From a virus, in IMG/VR virus record IMGVR_UViG_3300013307_000002, positions 1 to 64,000 of that record: a stretch of DNA of 64,000 nucleotides. One strand, written 5' to 3'. The notes below the pieces were generated by a model. The model made no database searches and had not been told where the DNA came from. It was given only the letters and a program-made list of their open reading frames with translations. Shown here piece after piece: positions 40,687-49,775 of the stretch. The translations under genes and the position numbers were made by a program. Each line of letters opens with the position of its first letter. Position 1 is the stretch's first letter.

Positions 40687-41043
40687 ATGTTTAGAGGTAA
40701 AAAATGGACTCCTGAAGCTATTGAAGCTTTTGGTAAGTCCTATGAAACAGATGGCCCGAAAGCAACCGCTGCTAAATACGGTTTAACAGTAAAACATACG
40801 TATTCCTTAGCAGGTCGGTATGGTTTTAAATCTAATCCCCATAAGAACAATTGGGATGAAGGTGATGATTATTTAGTGGTTGGCCTTCATTTAGAAGGTG
40901 TGAGCCACAAAGAGATAGCACGTAAGATGGATAAGACAGAGTGGCAAATTAGCGCTCTTATTGCCTCTTTACGGGCTAAAGGTAAGTTTGACGACTTAAT
41001 GAATCGTCATGTCCGTTCTAAGTTTAAATGGGTGAAACAATGA
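40687..41043 (+). CDS. HTH DNA-binding protein (Myb/SANT-like)
   Basis: 118 residues. Two helix-turn-helix-like units: KWTPEAIEAFGKSYETDGP...TAAKYGLTVKHTYSLAGRYG and the second DYLVVGLHLEGVSHKEIARKMDKTEWQISALIASL. The second resembles a Myb/sigma-4-like helix-turn-helix. A phage transcription regulator or DNA-binding protein is likely. RBS AGGAGG. Confidence 0.7.
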   Translation: MFRGKKWTPEAIEAFGKSYETDGPKATAAKYGLTVKHTYSLAGRYGFKSNPHKNNWDEGDDYLVVGLHLEGVSHKEIARKMDKTEWQISALIASLRAKGKFDDLMNRHVRSKFKWVKQ

Positions 41044-41327
41044 AATCTACAGCAGTTTTGACTAATCCAGTGGTTATTTGTACTGGAACTGCTATTGAAG
41101 CAGAAACAGGCACTGCAATCTGGTTAGGGTGGGGAAACATCAAAGATGATACTTCTTCAGTCGGAGATCGTCCTTTTCCTGATGGGACGCAAATTCGCAC
41201 TTCTCCCATCGAAGATATCGTAACTGAGGACGGAAAGCAGTATTTAGTCACCCGTAACTCAGTTTATGAGATTTCTGGCGAAATTAACTATCAAGGGCCA
41301 GTTTTCATTAAAAAAGCTGGTAATTGA
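41040..41327 (+). CDS. Hypothetical protein
   Basis: 95 residues, beta-rich (VVICTGTAIEAETGTAIWLG; YLVTRNSVYEISGEI). The ATG overlaps the HTH gene's stop (ATGA). No family recognised. Confidence 0.55.
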   Translation: MKSTAVLTNPVVICTGTAIEAETGTAIWLGWGNIKDDTSSVGDRPFPDGTQIRTSPIEDIVTEDGKQYLVTRNSVYEISGEINYQGPVFIKKAGN

Positions 41328-41332
41328 GTTTT

Positions 41333-41355
41333 AGCCCCTTTTCGGAGGGGTTTTT
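41333..41355 (+). terminator. Terminator
   Basis: AGCCCCTT and GGAGGGG pair, followed by five T. Confidence 0.78.
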
Positions 41356-41396
41356 ACTGAATTACTACACTAAACTCAATAATAGAAGGAAATATC

Positions 41397-41597
41397 ATGT
41401 TTAAGCCAAAACCAACCCACGCTTCAGCTATGAAACTGTTCACCGAAGCGAAAAACGAGCTGGAAGCAGCTCAAGAGATCAACCGTGCTGAAAAAGCTGA
41501 ACTGACTGAAAAAATGTCAGCAGTTGAGAAAGAAGAAGCAGCTATTAACCAGTCTCTGTCCTTCTTCAACACCCTTTTCGGTACAAACAATGCATAA
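41397..41597 (+). CDS. Small coiled-coil protein
   Basis: 66 residues, heptad coiled coil (KLFTEAKNELEAAQEINRAE). E. coli-like codons. Its last codons overlap the lipoprotein gene. Confidence 0.55.
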   Translation: MFKPKPTHASAMKLFTEAKNELEAAQEINRAEKAELTEKMSAVEKEEAAINQSLSFFNTLFGTNNA

Positions 41598-42060
41598 GCA
41601 GCGTTTTCTGATTCCAAGCCTCATTTTAGGGGCTTTTCTCTTATCAGGGTGCGATGATAGTGATGTGTCTCGCACTAAATTCACTGCTGAACAGCAAATC
41701 CGGCTGGCAGAGATTAAATCTCAAGAACGTATTGAGTTAGCGCGTATTTCTAAAGAAGAAAATCGCCGAAATCTGCAAGCCCAACAGGAAGCTTCATATA
41801 ATGAAGATCGTGAAGTGTATCTCGATAGTTCTAATCGTCATAGCACTAGCGATGCTAACTATGATGGCGGGAATGGTGTGGGGTCTCACGTTCTTGCTGC
41901 CAGTGCTGGGGCTGTAGGCGGATATTTAGCTGGTAAAGCTATATCTAAGCCTGATAATCAGCAAAAAGTTTCTCAGTATAAGCGTAAAGCCTATACTCAA
42001 TACCGCTTTGCTAAAAGCAAGGCATCTTCAAAATATCGTTCTCTGAAAAAACGCAAATAA
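41590..42060 (+). CDS. Lipoprotein with glycine-zipper-like segment
   Basis: 156 residues. Lipobox LLSGC, then a coiled coil (EQQIRLAEIKSQERIELARI), a polar linker, a Gly/Ala segment (AASAGAVGGYLAGKAI) like a glycine zipper, and a very basic C-terminus. It may insert in the outer membrane or bind peptidoglycan. Start at 41590 inside the previous gene end. Confidence 0.6.
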   Translation: MHKQRFLIPSLILGAFLLSGCDDSDVSRTKFTAEQQIRLAEIKSQERIELARISKEENRRNLQAQQEASYNEDREVYLDSSNRHSTSDANYDGGNGVGSHVLAASAGAVGGYLAGKAISKPDNQQKVSQYKRKAYTQYRFAKSKASSKYRSLKKRK

Positions 42061-42073
42061 AAGGTAATAGCAA

Positions 42074-42349
42074 ATGCTTAAAATTCACGTAAAGTTGTTA
42101 GCTAAAATTCGTTTAATTTCTCTGCGTGACATGGAAGTCGGCATGGTCTATCGAGGGTATAAGGGATTACCCAAAATCGTAGTCCATAAAACTCGTTGTA
42201 CTGTTGTTGTTCGTAATCTTGGGGAGGAAAAAACATTCCCCTTCAGTATTACACGAAAAGCAGGCACTAAGCCTTTCCAAGTATTTGCTTTTACTCGTAA
42301 TGACCAGAGTGATATTGATACACTGGTAAGTAAAACCCCTGCCAAATAA
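42074..42349 (+). CDS. Hypothetical basic protein
   Basis: 91 residues, basic, beta-like (KIRLISLRDMEVGMVYRGYK; CTVVVRNLGEEKTFPF). Unknown. Confidence 0.55.
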   Translation: MLKIHVKLLAKIRLISLRDMEVGMVYRGYKGLPKIVVHKTRCTVVVRNLGEEKTFPFSITRKAGTKPFQVFAFTRNDQSDIDTLVSKTPAK

Positions 42350-42358
42350 GGATCTGTC

Positions 42359-42736
42359 GTGGCTAAACTTCGTCCAATTGTCGGTACTGTAGCAAATCTG
42401 TCTCTTCTTACTGAAATCGCTGAGCGTAATGTTGTTTCAGCACAAGAGCAGGCTCAGTATTTCTTCAAAGCCATTCAGGCAGCTCGTAAAAAGCTGAATG
42501 AAACGATCAGTCGTCAAAAAAACATCAAAGCAACAATTCGTCGTCGTGCTAAGTTGGGTAATATGCCGAAAGGCGCTTTTAAAGACCTGCTTAACATGAA
42601 AGCTGAGGCTGCTTACAAAGAGTCTCAGATTCGTGCTGAAATTGAAAGCTTCAAATCTAATTTGAATGTTTGTCGTGAAGTAGAATTCAGCTACGCTTCA
42701 ATGTTGAAGTTGATTGACCTTCAATCCGATAAGTAA
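42359..42736 (+). CDS. Hypothetical coiled-coil protein
   Basis: 125 residues, helical and basic (FKAIQAARKKLNETISRQKN), GTG start behind AAGGAT. Unknown; probably in the same operon as its neighbours. Confidence 0.55.
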   Translation: MAKLRPIVGTVANLSLLTEIAERNVVSAQEQAQYFFKAIQAARKKLNETISRQKNIKATIRRRAKLGNMPKGAFKDLLNMKAEAAYKESQIRAEIESFKSNLNVCREVEFSYASMLKLIDLQSDK

Positions 42737-42744
42737 GGGTATTT

Positions 42745-43914
42745 ATGTTCCCGGTGACTCTTGAAAGCGTCGGGGGTTTGTTGCAAACGTATCAGACCCC
42801 TTGTTATGGTTTCCTTCATGAAGGTGAGTGGTGGAGTGAGAATTATGCATTCGTTGATGGCTGGCAAAACATGGTCAGTTATCCGTATCATTCCGCTTCA
42901 CCACAACAGCCTTTTGGGTTCTACTGCCTACAAAACTATGGGTCTACGGTTTTTTCAGAAGAAGATAGAATCGAGTTAGATGATCTTCGTTATATCTGGA
43001 ATAGTGGCGCTGTTCTTCCGACTGTAGGTTTGGGTAAAGATAATAATCCCAAAAACCCTATTGCTAAGCAGCATTGGGGTAGCTCAAAGATCTCCTATGG
43101 TGAAGAACCAGCAACACCAGTGGATAATGTAGCTCTGTGGAGCCAAGCATCTGGAATACCTTACACTCGTAAGGAGTTCTTAGAAGCTCTTGAATCTTGG
43201 ATTGATGCTGGAAGAAGTTCCGCAATGGTTTGGGATCATCGTGGCTTCATGGGTGTTCGAGCTGATGTTCCTGCTGACAGGGCTTTGTTTTATCTCATGG
43301 TAGATAGAGAGCTTTGGGATAATGATGTGAAGTCTAAGACTAACTTCATTATGGATCAGATTCATAAGAAGGGACGTAATCCTATGATTGCCTTCCTCAT
43401 GAGTCGATTAGTCTCGATTGAAACCAATGCTGTTGGTCAGACTAAGATGTACTACACTGGCAACACAGGGGATAACTGTATTTTACCTGATTCTTTACTG
43501 GTTAAAGGGTTAGGTTCTAAGTACAAAGAACCTCTTGCTGTCGAGTGGGAGCAATCTTGCTATTCTGACAACTGTCCGCATGAAAGGGATGAAGATATCG
43601 ATGAAAGAAAAGGTGGCTGGTACTTCGAATCAGAAGAGTTCTGCGCTACTGTTTCCAACTCAATGTTTAACCCACTGTTCATGCTAGAGCAAAGCAGCAC
43701 CTCTGCCGTCTCCCTGATTGGGGAAGGTGAAGAAGCTACTCCGATTAATAAGCTATTCGGGATTGAAGTGCTAGGTGAGTCTGTATTCCGATCTAGTAAC
43801 TATCGATATTGGGAAATTGGTGAAATTATCAATGCCCTATCGGAAAGCGACGAAACAAAAATCCCTTCCTCAGAGTGGGAAGATGTTATGTATAAACTCC
43901 TTATGGGTGAATAA
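42745..43914 (+). CDS. Unknown protein at the edge of the amidoligase island
   Basis: 389 residues, Trp/Tyr-rich, mixed fold, no recognised domain. Contains several Cys (SCYSDNCPHERDED) that could bind metal. It starts eight bases after the previous gene and is followed, three bases later, by another unknown gene and then the first amidoligase, so it may be a structural or catalytic partner in the pathway. Confidence 0.55.
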   Translation: MFPVTLESVGGLLQTYQTPCYGFLHEGEWWSENYAFVDGWQNMVSYPYHSASPQQPFGFYCLQNYGSTVFSEEDRIELDDLRYIWNSGAVLPTVGLGKDNNPKNPIAKQHWGSSKISYGEEPATPVDNVALWSQASGIPYTRKEFLEALESWIDAGRSSAMVWDHRGFMGVRADVPADRALFYLMVDRELWDNDVKSKTNFIMDQIHKKGRNPMIAFLMSRLVSIETNAVGQTKMYYTGNTGDNCILPDSLLVKGLGSKYKEPLAVEWEQSCYSDNCPHERDEDIDERKGGWYFESEEFCATVSNSMFNPLFMLEQSSTSAVSLIGEGEEATPINKLFGIEVLGESVFRSSNYRYWEIGEIINALSESDETKIPSSEWEDVMYKLLMGE

Positions 43915-43917
43915 AAA

Positions 43918-44769
43918 ATGTCAACATCCTTTCTGTCCGCTCCCTCTGTCCCTCTACGAAATGGGAGAGTAGTGGAGCAATCCCGTAGAGCGTGCTTCGG
44001 TGAGTATAATCGACTTTCTGATGAAGCTAGAAGCACACTGGAAGTCATGGAGTGGCACCCAGAAACATCTAACGGGTATAAACAGGCAAAGGAATGTCGT
44101 GAATTTATTAGCAGCTTTGGTTTCTGGAAAGATGTGTATCGAGTGACAACACTGAGTGGAATGGCTGCTGATATCCGAGATAAACCTGCTGATTTAATTA
44201 TCACTGGTTTCATGGCGGCAAGAAACTTTAGCCAGCGTCAGTATGAGTTTTTGGCAGATGGCGGTTCTTTCCCTGAAGGAACTACCTATCTTGATTCGTG
44301 CCGATACAGCTTTCTTGCCTCAGTGATTGGCGGGTCTGTTGGGGCTTTTGGTTTCAACTACACCGACCCGCGTAATGGCGAGAGTGGTCTTTGTCGTTTG
44401 TTAGAAGAAGATGATGCTTATGGCTTATATCTTCTGGCGTTTGGTAGTAAAGAAGAGTGTGAAGGGGCTTTCTTTCAACATCCACTGTTTACTCCGGGCA
44501 CCCCTAATGACAACGGTTATCTGAGAGATGATCACCGTACCACTGCACGGAGCATGATGCGCCAGATGGGCTACACACCTCAGCAAGTAGATGTGTGGCG
44601 ATCAATGTCTGATTGGCTCCGGCTGTTCCTGACCTCATCTAAAGCTCAGGCTTCTGGTAAGTTAGGTCGCTTAACTGTAGGACAGTTTATCTCTCGTCAT
44701 TCACAACGTGGTAATGATATTACTACCTTCGTATCTATGTTTGAAGAACTTAAGGATATGTACTCATGA
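43918..44769 (+). CDS. Unknown protein of the amidoligase island
   Basis: 283 residues, helical, no recognised family (CREFISSFGFWKDVYRVTTL; MSDWLRLFLTSSKAQASGKL). Its stop overlaps the amidoligase start by four bases, so the two are translationally coupled. Confidence 0.55.
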   Translation: MSTSFLSAPSVPLRNGRVVEQSRRACFGEYNRLSDEARSTLEVMEWHPETSNGYKQAKECREFISSFGFWKDVYRVTTLSGMAADIRDKPADLIITGFMAARNFSQRQYEFLADGGSFPEGTTYLDSCRYSFLASVIGGSVGAFGFNYTDPRNGESGLCRLLEEDDAYGLYLLAFGSKEECEGAFFQHPLFTPGTPNDNGYLRDDHRTTARSMMRQMGYTPQQVDVWRSMSDWLRLFLTSSKAQASGKLGRLTVGQFISRHSQRGNDITTFVSMFEELKDMYS

Positions 44770-45560
44770 GTTTCACTATCGGAACCGATCCAGAGCTGTT
44801 CACCCGTCGTCAAGGCAAAATCTCCTCAGTAGCAGGTCTGCTGGGCTGTAGTAAGTCTGAGAAGTTGCATCTTAGTCAGAACGTTCGTCTGCAAGAAGAT
44901 AATGTTCTTGCTGAATTCGATATTAACCCTTGTAAGGGTTTTGAGCAGTTCGATGCAACTGTGCAGGAAGGTCTGGATCTTACTCAGGCGCTTCTGGCTA
45001 AGCATGGCCTTGAGATTGCTAACGGTGTTAGTAGTCACATTTTCTCTGAAGAAGAGATGAAAAGCTTCCATAAGAGTGCTTTTGAGTTTGGATGTACTCC
45101 AGACTATAATGCTTTTACTGGTCGTCAGAACGCTTCTCCTTCAGCAGCAGATCCCGGCCTTCGTACTGCCGGTGGTCACATCCACATCGGTTATGCTGAA
45201 ACAATTCCAGTCACCAAACAAAACCAGTTAACTGCTGGCGTTCTGTGTGACTATTTCCACTCACTTCCAGCGATGTTTATGGATGGTGATGAACGTCGTA
45301 AAGAGCTTTACGGCAAAGCAGGTGCAATTCGTTTCAAAGATTACGGTATCGAATATCGTTCTCTTAGTAATTTCTGGGTAACAGATAAGAATCTGCGTCG
45401 TGTCATTTACGACCAGACAGAGAAAGTTGTTCAGTTCTTGGGAACAGATAAGCTGCTTCAGCTCAACTCCCTGCTGCCTGTACAGCGTTTACAGACCATC
45501 ATTAACACTAATGATAAGCGTACAGCAGAATCTTTCTTATCTCGTTTGGGTATTATTTAA
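44766..45560 (+). CDS. COOH-NH2 ligase (amidoligase) 1
   Basis: 264 residues. Amidoligases are glutamine-synthetase-fold enzymes that form amide bonds with ATP. Motifs: FTIGTDPELF (about 3-12), VLAEFDINPC (about 47-56), GGHIHIGY (136-143, metal His) and RFKDYGIEYRSLSNFW (about 189-204). Iyer, Aravind and colleagues described phage neighbourhoods of such enzymes with ATP-grasp, class-II glutamine amidotransferase and GGCT genes, which is what is seen here. Substrate unknown. Confidence 0.82.
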   Translation: MSFTIGTDPELFTRRQGKISSVAGLLGCSKSEKLHLSQNVRLQEDNVLAEFDINPCKGFEQFDATVQEGLDLTQALLAKHGLEIANGVSSHIFSEEEMKSFHKSAFEFGCTPDYNAFTGRQNASPSAADPGLRTAGGHIHIGYAETIPVTKQNQLTAGVLCDYFHSLPAMFMDGDERRKELYGKAGAIRFKDYGIEYRSLSNFWVTDKNLRRVIYDQTEKVVQFLGTDKLLQLNSLLPVQRLQTIINTNDKRTAESFLSRLGII

Positions 45561-45569
45561 GGGGGCTAT

Positions 45570-46175
45570 ATGAGCTTGCTTCGTGACTATAATCACTATT
45601 ACCAGCAATCTTGGGTAGGGGTGAAAGAGGGTAATCTTCTTCTCCCTATCTATGTTGAGCAGGTTATTGACAGTAGTGATTATGACAGAGATGATTACTC
45701 GGAAGAACACAGAGCGCGTCTTGAAATACACGGTTATCGCTACACTAAGAATAGTCGTGGTCGCGTGTCTGGTTCTCGTTTTTCTATCTCTGTTCTTGAT
45801 GAAAGTCTTGTTCTGGAATCTCCAGACGTAGGTTACATCTCAAACGGTCATGATGTTCGTTGGGCGGTTATCCGTCCAGTTCGTCAGCGCATGAAAGGCA
45901 TGGTAAGCAATAAGGTTGTTGGTACAAGTTTGGGTCGTAGCAATGAAAATGCTTCGATTATCTACAACCTGTTTAATCCTGAATTTGAAGGTATGATTAA
46001 TCGCTATATGTTTGTAGCTCCGTCTGACAATCACATCTATTATAAAGGTGCGAAAGTTGGGGTAATTACAGAAACTGGTGTTAATATTATCTCTCGGTTC
46101 TCTTACCTGCTTCCTATGCTTACCGCGTGTGAGCAGTATCGTGATTTACCTGTAACTCCTGTAGAGGCTCTATGA
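45570..46175 (+). CDS. Unknown protein between the amidoligases
   Basis: 201 residues, mixed, beta-rich in the centre (RGRVSGSRFSISVLDESLVL). No family recognised. It overlaps the second amidoligase by four bases and is probably part of the same complex or pathway. Confidence 0.55.
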   Translation: MSLLRDYNHYYQQSWVGVKEGNLLLPIYVEQVIDSSDYDRDDYSEEHRARLEIHGYRYTKNSRGRVSGSRFSISVLDESLVLESPDVGYISNGHDVRWAVIRPVRQRMKGMVSNKVVGTSLGRSNENASIIYNLFNPEFEGMINRYMFVAPSDNHIYYKGAKVGVITETGVNIISRFSYLLPMLTACEQYRDLPVTPVEAL

Positions 46176-47308
46176 CCACTGTACAGTCTGTATTTAATCA
46201 TCGTCCCCCACGGCTTAGCAGCCCGCATCCAAAAATCGCATTCAATGCCGGCGTTGGTATTGAGTTAGAGGTTGAGGGTGTAAGTCACATTGATGTACCC
46301 CTCTGGAACTGCACTGAAGATGGCTCACTTCGTAATGGTTGTGAGCTGGTTTGTGCTAATCCTTACTCTGGCGTTCAGTTGTATGAAGCGATTGAAAACC
46401 TCAGCGAATCAGTAACTCGTAGCGGTGCTCAAGGCACTTGGCGCTGTTCCACTCACGTTCACTTAGATGTTCGTGATTGTGATGATAACACGCTGAAGAA
46501 AGTCATTCTTGCATGGGCTTTTTATGAAAAGCTCCTGTTTAAATGCTCTGGTTTCCATCGTTATCGTAGTAACTTCTGTCCGGCGTTTGCTGTTGTTCAG
46601 GCTCAGCTTTTAAACGCTTCTATAGCGTTCAATCATTCTGGTGAAAACTTCTTTCATCGTCTGGTTAGTTGCTGGGATAAATACACTTCACTGAATCTGC
46701 TCCCTTTGATGCAGTTCGGTAGTGTTGAATTCAGAATTTCTGAGCCTAAGTGGAAGCGTACTAACCTGTTGAATCTGGTTAACCGTTTCTTAACTCTGAA
46801 AAAACTGGCTGTAGAAAACAGTCATCTGACACATCAAGCTTTTATTGATATGTTACGTGATTTAGGTTTCTCTGCAATGATGGAATATCTGCCGCTTGAT
46901 TATATGCTTGACCAGAGAGATCTGGATGATGGGTATATTCTGGCGAATGATGTTCTTAATGTTCGTGCAAGAGAGACTACTGTTGTTTCTCGTGTTACTC
47001 TTAATGTTCTGAATGCTGAAGCTATTGATAACTACGTAGTGGAAGATGTTCGTTCTGTATTGAATAACTGGACACACTATGCAGGGCACTGTGTATCTAA
47101 GAATGAGTTGTACGCTAACATTTTTAGAGAGATCTTTTCGACAGGTTCACCTCGTTCTGTAGATAGTTGTAATCTCGGAATGATTAGCCGGTTGATCGAA
47201 GAGTGGAAAGTTATTGCGCAAAGTCGTGCCGACACTGACAGTGAGATCAATGAGATTATCCTGTCGAACTGGACTAATGAATTAAGTCGTTTTATTGAAA
47301 ATCTTTAA
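46172..47308 (+). CDS. COOH-NH2 ligase (amidoligase) 2
   Basis: 378 residues. Amidoligase motifs: VGIELEVEG (28-36), EDGSLRNGCELVCANPYSG (49-67), CSTHVHLDV (92-100), FGSVEFRISEP (182-192). It is of a different subfamily from the first amidoligase, so the two may act on different acceptors. The remaining part is helical and unassigned. Confidence 0.82.
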   Translation: MTTVQSVFNHRPPRLSSPHPKIAFNAGVGIELEVEGVSHIDVPLWNCTEDGSLRNGCELVCANPYSGVQLYEAIENLSESVTRSGAQGTWRCSTHVHLDVRDCDDNTLKKVILAWAFYEKLLFKCSGFHRYRSNFCPAFAVVQAQLLNASIAFNHSGENFFHRLVSCWDKYTSLNLLPLMQFGSVEFRISEPKWKRTNLLNLVNRFLTLKKLAVENSHLTHQAFIDMLRDLGFSAMMEYLPLDYMLDQRDLDDGYILANDVLNVRARETTVVSRVTLNVLNAEAIDNYVVEDVRSVLNNWTHYAGHCVSKNELYANIFREIFSTGSPRSVDSCNLGMISRLIEEWKVIAQSRADTDSEINEIILSNWTNELSRFIENL

Positions 47309-47325
47309 AAATAGAGGATTATAAG

Positions 47326-49353
47326 ATGTGTGGAATCGTATTGGCAGGTGGTAACTTATTCGCTACAGAAGCAGATATTTTTAGTAATCTTCTGTATGCT
47401 GATGTATTTCGTGGTATTCATGCAACTGGTGTTTATGCAAAGCGTGGTACTGAAGGTATCGTAATGGCTAAAGATGCCGTGCCTTCTTATACTTTCCTTA
47501 ACACGAAAGCTTATAAAGAAGTGCTGACTGGTAAAACAACAGCTAACGTATTTCCTTCTTTCATCGTTGGGCATAACCGCCATGCAACACGGGGTAACTC
47601 AGATGATCCTAAAGGTGCCCACCCGTTCCAGCACGGTAAAATAACGCTGGTTCATAACGGTACTCTGTATGACACTTCTCACTTACCAGAGCACGAGAAG
47701 TTTGTTGTGGACAGTGAAAACATCTGTTACTCGATTGATAAGATTGGAGCGGAAGCGACCATTCAGAAACTGGATGGTGCCTTTACTCTTATTTGGCACG
47801 ATGCCAATGATGAAACAGTGCATATCATTCGTAACAGTGAGCGTCCATTCCATCTTGCCAAAGCAGGCGCTGATTGGTTTGGTGCTTCTGAAGAAGAGAT
47901 GCTGATGTGGATTCTGAATCGCAGCAAATCTGTAGGCAAACGTAAAATTGAACACTTCGAATGCGAAGTAGGTGTTGAATACATCTTCGACGTTAGTGGT
48001 GTCGGTAAGAAGTTTGAACTTAAATCTCAGGTCAAACACACTCTCCCAACTTTTACGTACGCCAGTCGTTATGGAGCGCTGGGAAGCGGTTGGCAAAACA
48101 GCTATGGAAACAAGAGAAGCTACTATCCAGCGGTAAGTCAGGAAGAAAGAAAGGCAACCGCAAACGCAGGCTATAATGCTATTGCTATTCGTAATGGCCT
48201 TAAAGTTCGTGTTGATCATCGTGTTGACTTTATTCCAACATCTTTCTTCCCCTACAGCAACAACAGTAATGTAGGTAAGATGATGGGCTACTTCATGGAT
48301 AATGACACTGAGTACCTTGAAGTTGATGTGTTCGGTGTTAAGAAAGAATTGTATGACGAGTCTCAGAGAGATTTGAACTTCGTCTTTACTGGCACTGTTC
48401 AGTCTATCATTGAGCTGAAACCTGCTGCCTCTGCCCATAGCAACCGCCCTATTCCTCGTCTGATTGTGACTGGTATTTCTTTGCTTAGTCCAGAAGCAAA
48501 AAAAACAAGGGATACGATTGACGAAGAGTTAACTGAACTCGCTGATGATGTACCTTTTGAGCATGAAGGGGGTGATACGGATTCTCCGGACTCCTTTCGT
48601 ACCATTGGAGGTACAGAGATTACTCGCGACTTTTGGATGAAGCATGACCACGGTGTCTGCATGGGTTGTAACAAAACAATCCCGTGGAGTAAGGCGAAGG
48701 ATGCAGCATATGCATACCAAGCTTTCTGGCATCCAGAATGTTTAGCTCGTACAGAGAAAGAAGAGGCTGATGTTCGTGAACAGTCTAATAATACTTTCTA
48801 CTGTGGTTCATGTGGTAGTGAAAAGGATATGAAATTCCTCGACACCACTGCATCAGCGAAGAACGAAACTGACACTTGCTCAGCTTGCGGCTCTGAAGAA
48901 CGTCGTCGTGGCGCTGTTCAGGGGAATGATTACGTCACCGCTTCTTTCAAAGTTTCGGATAGTTCAGGTAATGTTAAAATGACGTCTCGTGTGTTTAATC
49001 GTCGTGAGTTTGAACACATGATTCGTGAACGTGGTAGTGATAGTGTGGAGTTCAAAAACTTAGCAGATGCGAATATTACACTTCGCGGAAGCAATGTGTT
49101 TGCTTATTTCTATAAGAAAGATGGTAGTCACAAAGCTGTAGCTAAGGAGGAAACCAGCACTCAAGCTGGAAGCTTTCCCACAGCAAAGTTCATCAAAAAG
49201 TCTGATGGAACAAGCTACAAAGTCTCAAAAGCCCTCTGGCTTCAAATCGGTTCTTGCGTCCATTGTCGGAGCACTGTTCCGTGGATAGATGTTGAGAAGT
49301 GTTCATTTACTGAAAATGGTAAAGTGGTCTGCAAAGATTGTAAAGGTGAATAA
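47326..49353 (+). CDS. Class-II glutamine amidotransferase with C-terminal zinc motifs
   Basis: 675 residues. N-terminal Ntn-type GATase-II domain: Cys2 nucleophile (MCGIVLAGG), GHNRHATRGN (82-91), VHNGTLYD (109-116), which takes ammonia from glutamine. The C-terminal half has several CXXC groups: GVCMGCNKTIPW..., FYCGSCGSE, DTCSACGSEE, SCVHCRSTVPW, VVCKDCKG, arranged as two or three zinc ribbons. The fusion suggests docking to a partner or nucleic acid. Ammonia made here may feed the amidoligases. AGAGG precedes the ATG. Confidence 0.82.
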   Translation: MCGIVLAGGNLFATEADIFSNLLYADVFRGIHATGVYAKRGTEGIVMAKDAVPSYTFLNTKAYKEVLTGKTTANVFPSFIVGHNRHATRGNSDDPKGAHPFQHGKITLVHNGTLYDTSHLPEHEKFVVDSENICYSIDKIGAEATIQKLDGAFTLIWHDANDETVHIIRNSERPFHLAKAGADWFGASEEEMLMWILNRSKSVGKRKIEHFECEVGVEYIFDVSGVGKKFELKSQVKHTLPTFTYASRYGALGSGWQNSYGNKRSYYPAVSQEERKATANAGYNAIAIRNGLKVRVDHRVDFIPTSFFPYSNNSNVGKMMGYFMDNDTEYLEVDVFGVKKELYDESQRDLNFVFTGTVQSIIELKPAASAHSNRPIPRLIVTGISLLSPEAKKTRDTIDEELTELADDVPFEHEGGDTDSPDSFRTIGGTEITRDFWMKHDHGVCMGCNKTIPWSKAKDAAYAYQAFWHPECLARTEKEEADVREQSNNTFYCGSCGSEKDMKFLDTTASAKNETDTCSACGSEERRRGAVQGNDYVTASFKVSDSSGNVKMTSRVFNRREFEHMIRERGSDSVEFKNLADANITLRGSNVFAYFYKKDGSHKAVAKEETSTQAGSFPTAKFIKKSDGTSYKVSKALWLQIGSCVHCRSTVPWIDVEKCSFTENGKVVCKDCKGE

Positions 49354-49354
49354 A

Positions 49355-49579
49355 ATGGAAGTGAAGAAAATTTTACTGGATGATGTAGCGGTTGTACGTA
49401 AAATCCCTATGTCAGAGAAAGGATGCGACAATCTCCGAGCTATTCAGAAGTATCTCGTTGATGGACTATCAGCAAAAATGGGTAAGCCTGTTGAGCTGCC
49501 ATACCCTACCGTGATTAACATGGTTCTTGCTGAGTTTGTACAGAGGCACAATATCCATGTCCCAGGTAAGTCAAGTTGA
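49355..49579 (+). CDS. Small protein of the amidoligase island
   Basis: 74 residues, RBS AAAGGTGA, helical (DNLRAIQKYLVDGLSAKMGK). Unknown. Confidence 0.52.
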   Translation: MEVKKILLDDVAVVRKIPMSEKGCDNLRAIQKYLVDGLSAKMGKPVELPYPTVINMVLAEFVQRHNIHVPGKSS

Positions 49580-49775
49580 GTTTTCACTAGCTTTCATCAT
49601 GGGTCGACTCTCCGCTCTTGTGGCGGAGCAGTCTCGTGCCTATGTTTATGCTTTCGATATCGAAGCACCCTCTGATGAAGTTTATTTTCAATCATTAGAA
49701 GATTACATATTCCTAGCAGAACAAATCCAATACTGCTTAATTGAACTCGATCAAATCAAAAGGTTATTAAAATGA
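49557..49775 (+). CDS. Small helical protein of the amidoligase island
   Basis: 72 residues. Start at 49557 after GAGG, overlapping the previous gene by 23 bases; ends four bases into the ATP-grasp gene. Helical. Unknown. Confidence 0.5.
   Translation: MSQVSQVEFSLAFIMGRLSALVAEQSRAYVYAFDIEAPSDEVYFQSLEDYIFLAEQIQYCLIELDQIKRLLK

Noticed and set aside
47683-48438. 251-codon open frame on the minus strand
   Set aside because: Entirely inside the glutamine amidotransferase gene on the other strand; a codon-usage shadow.
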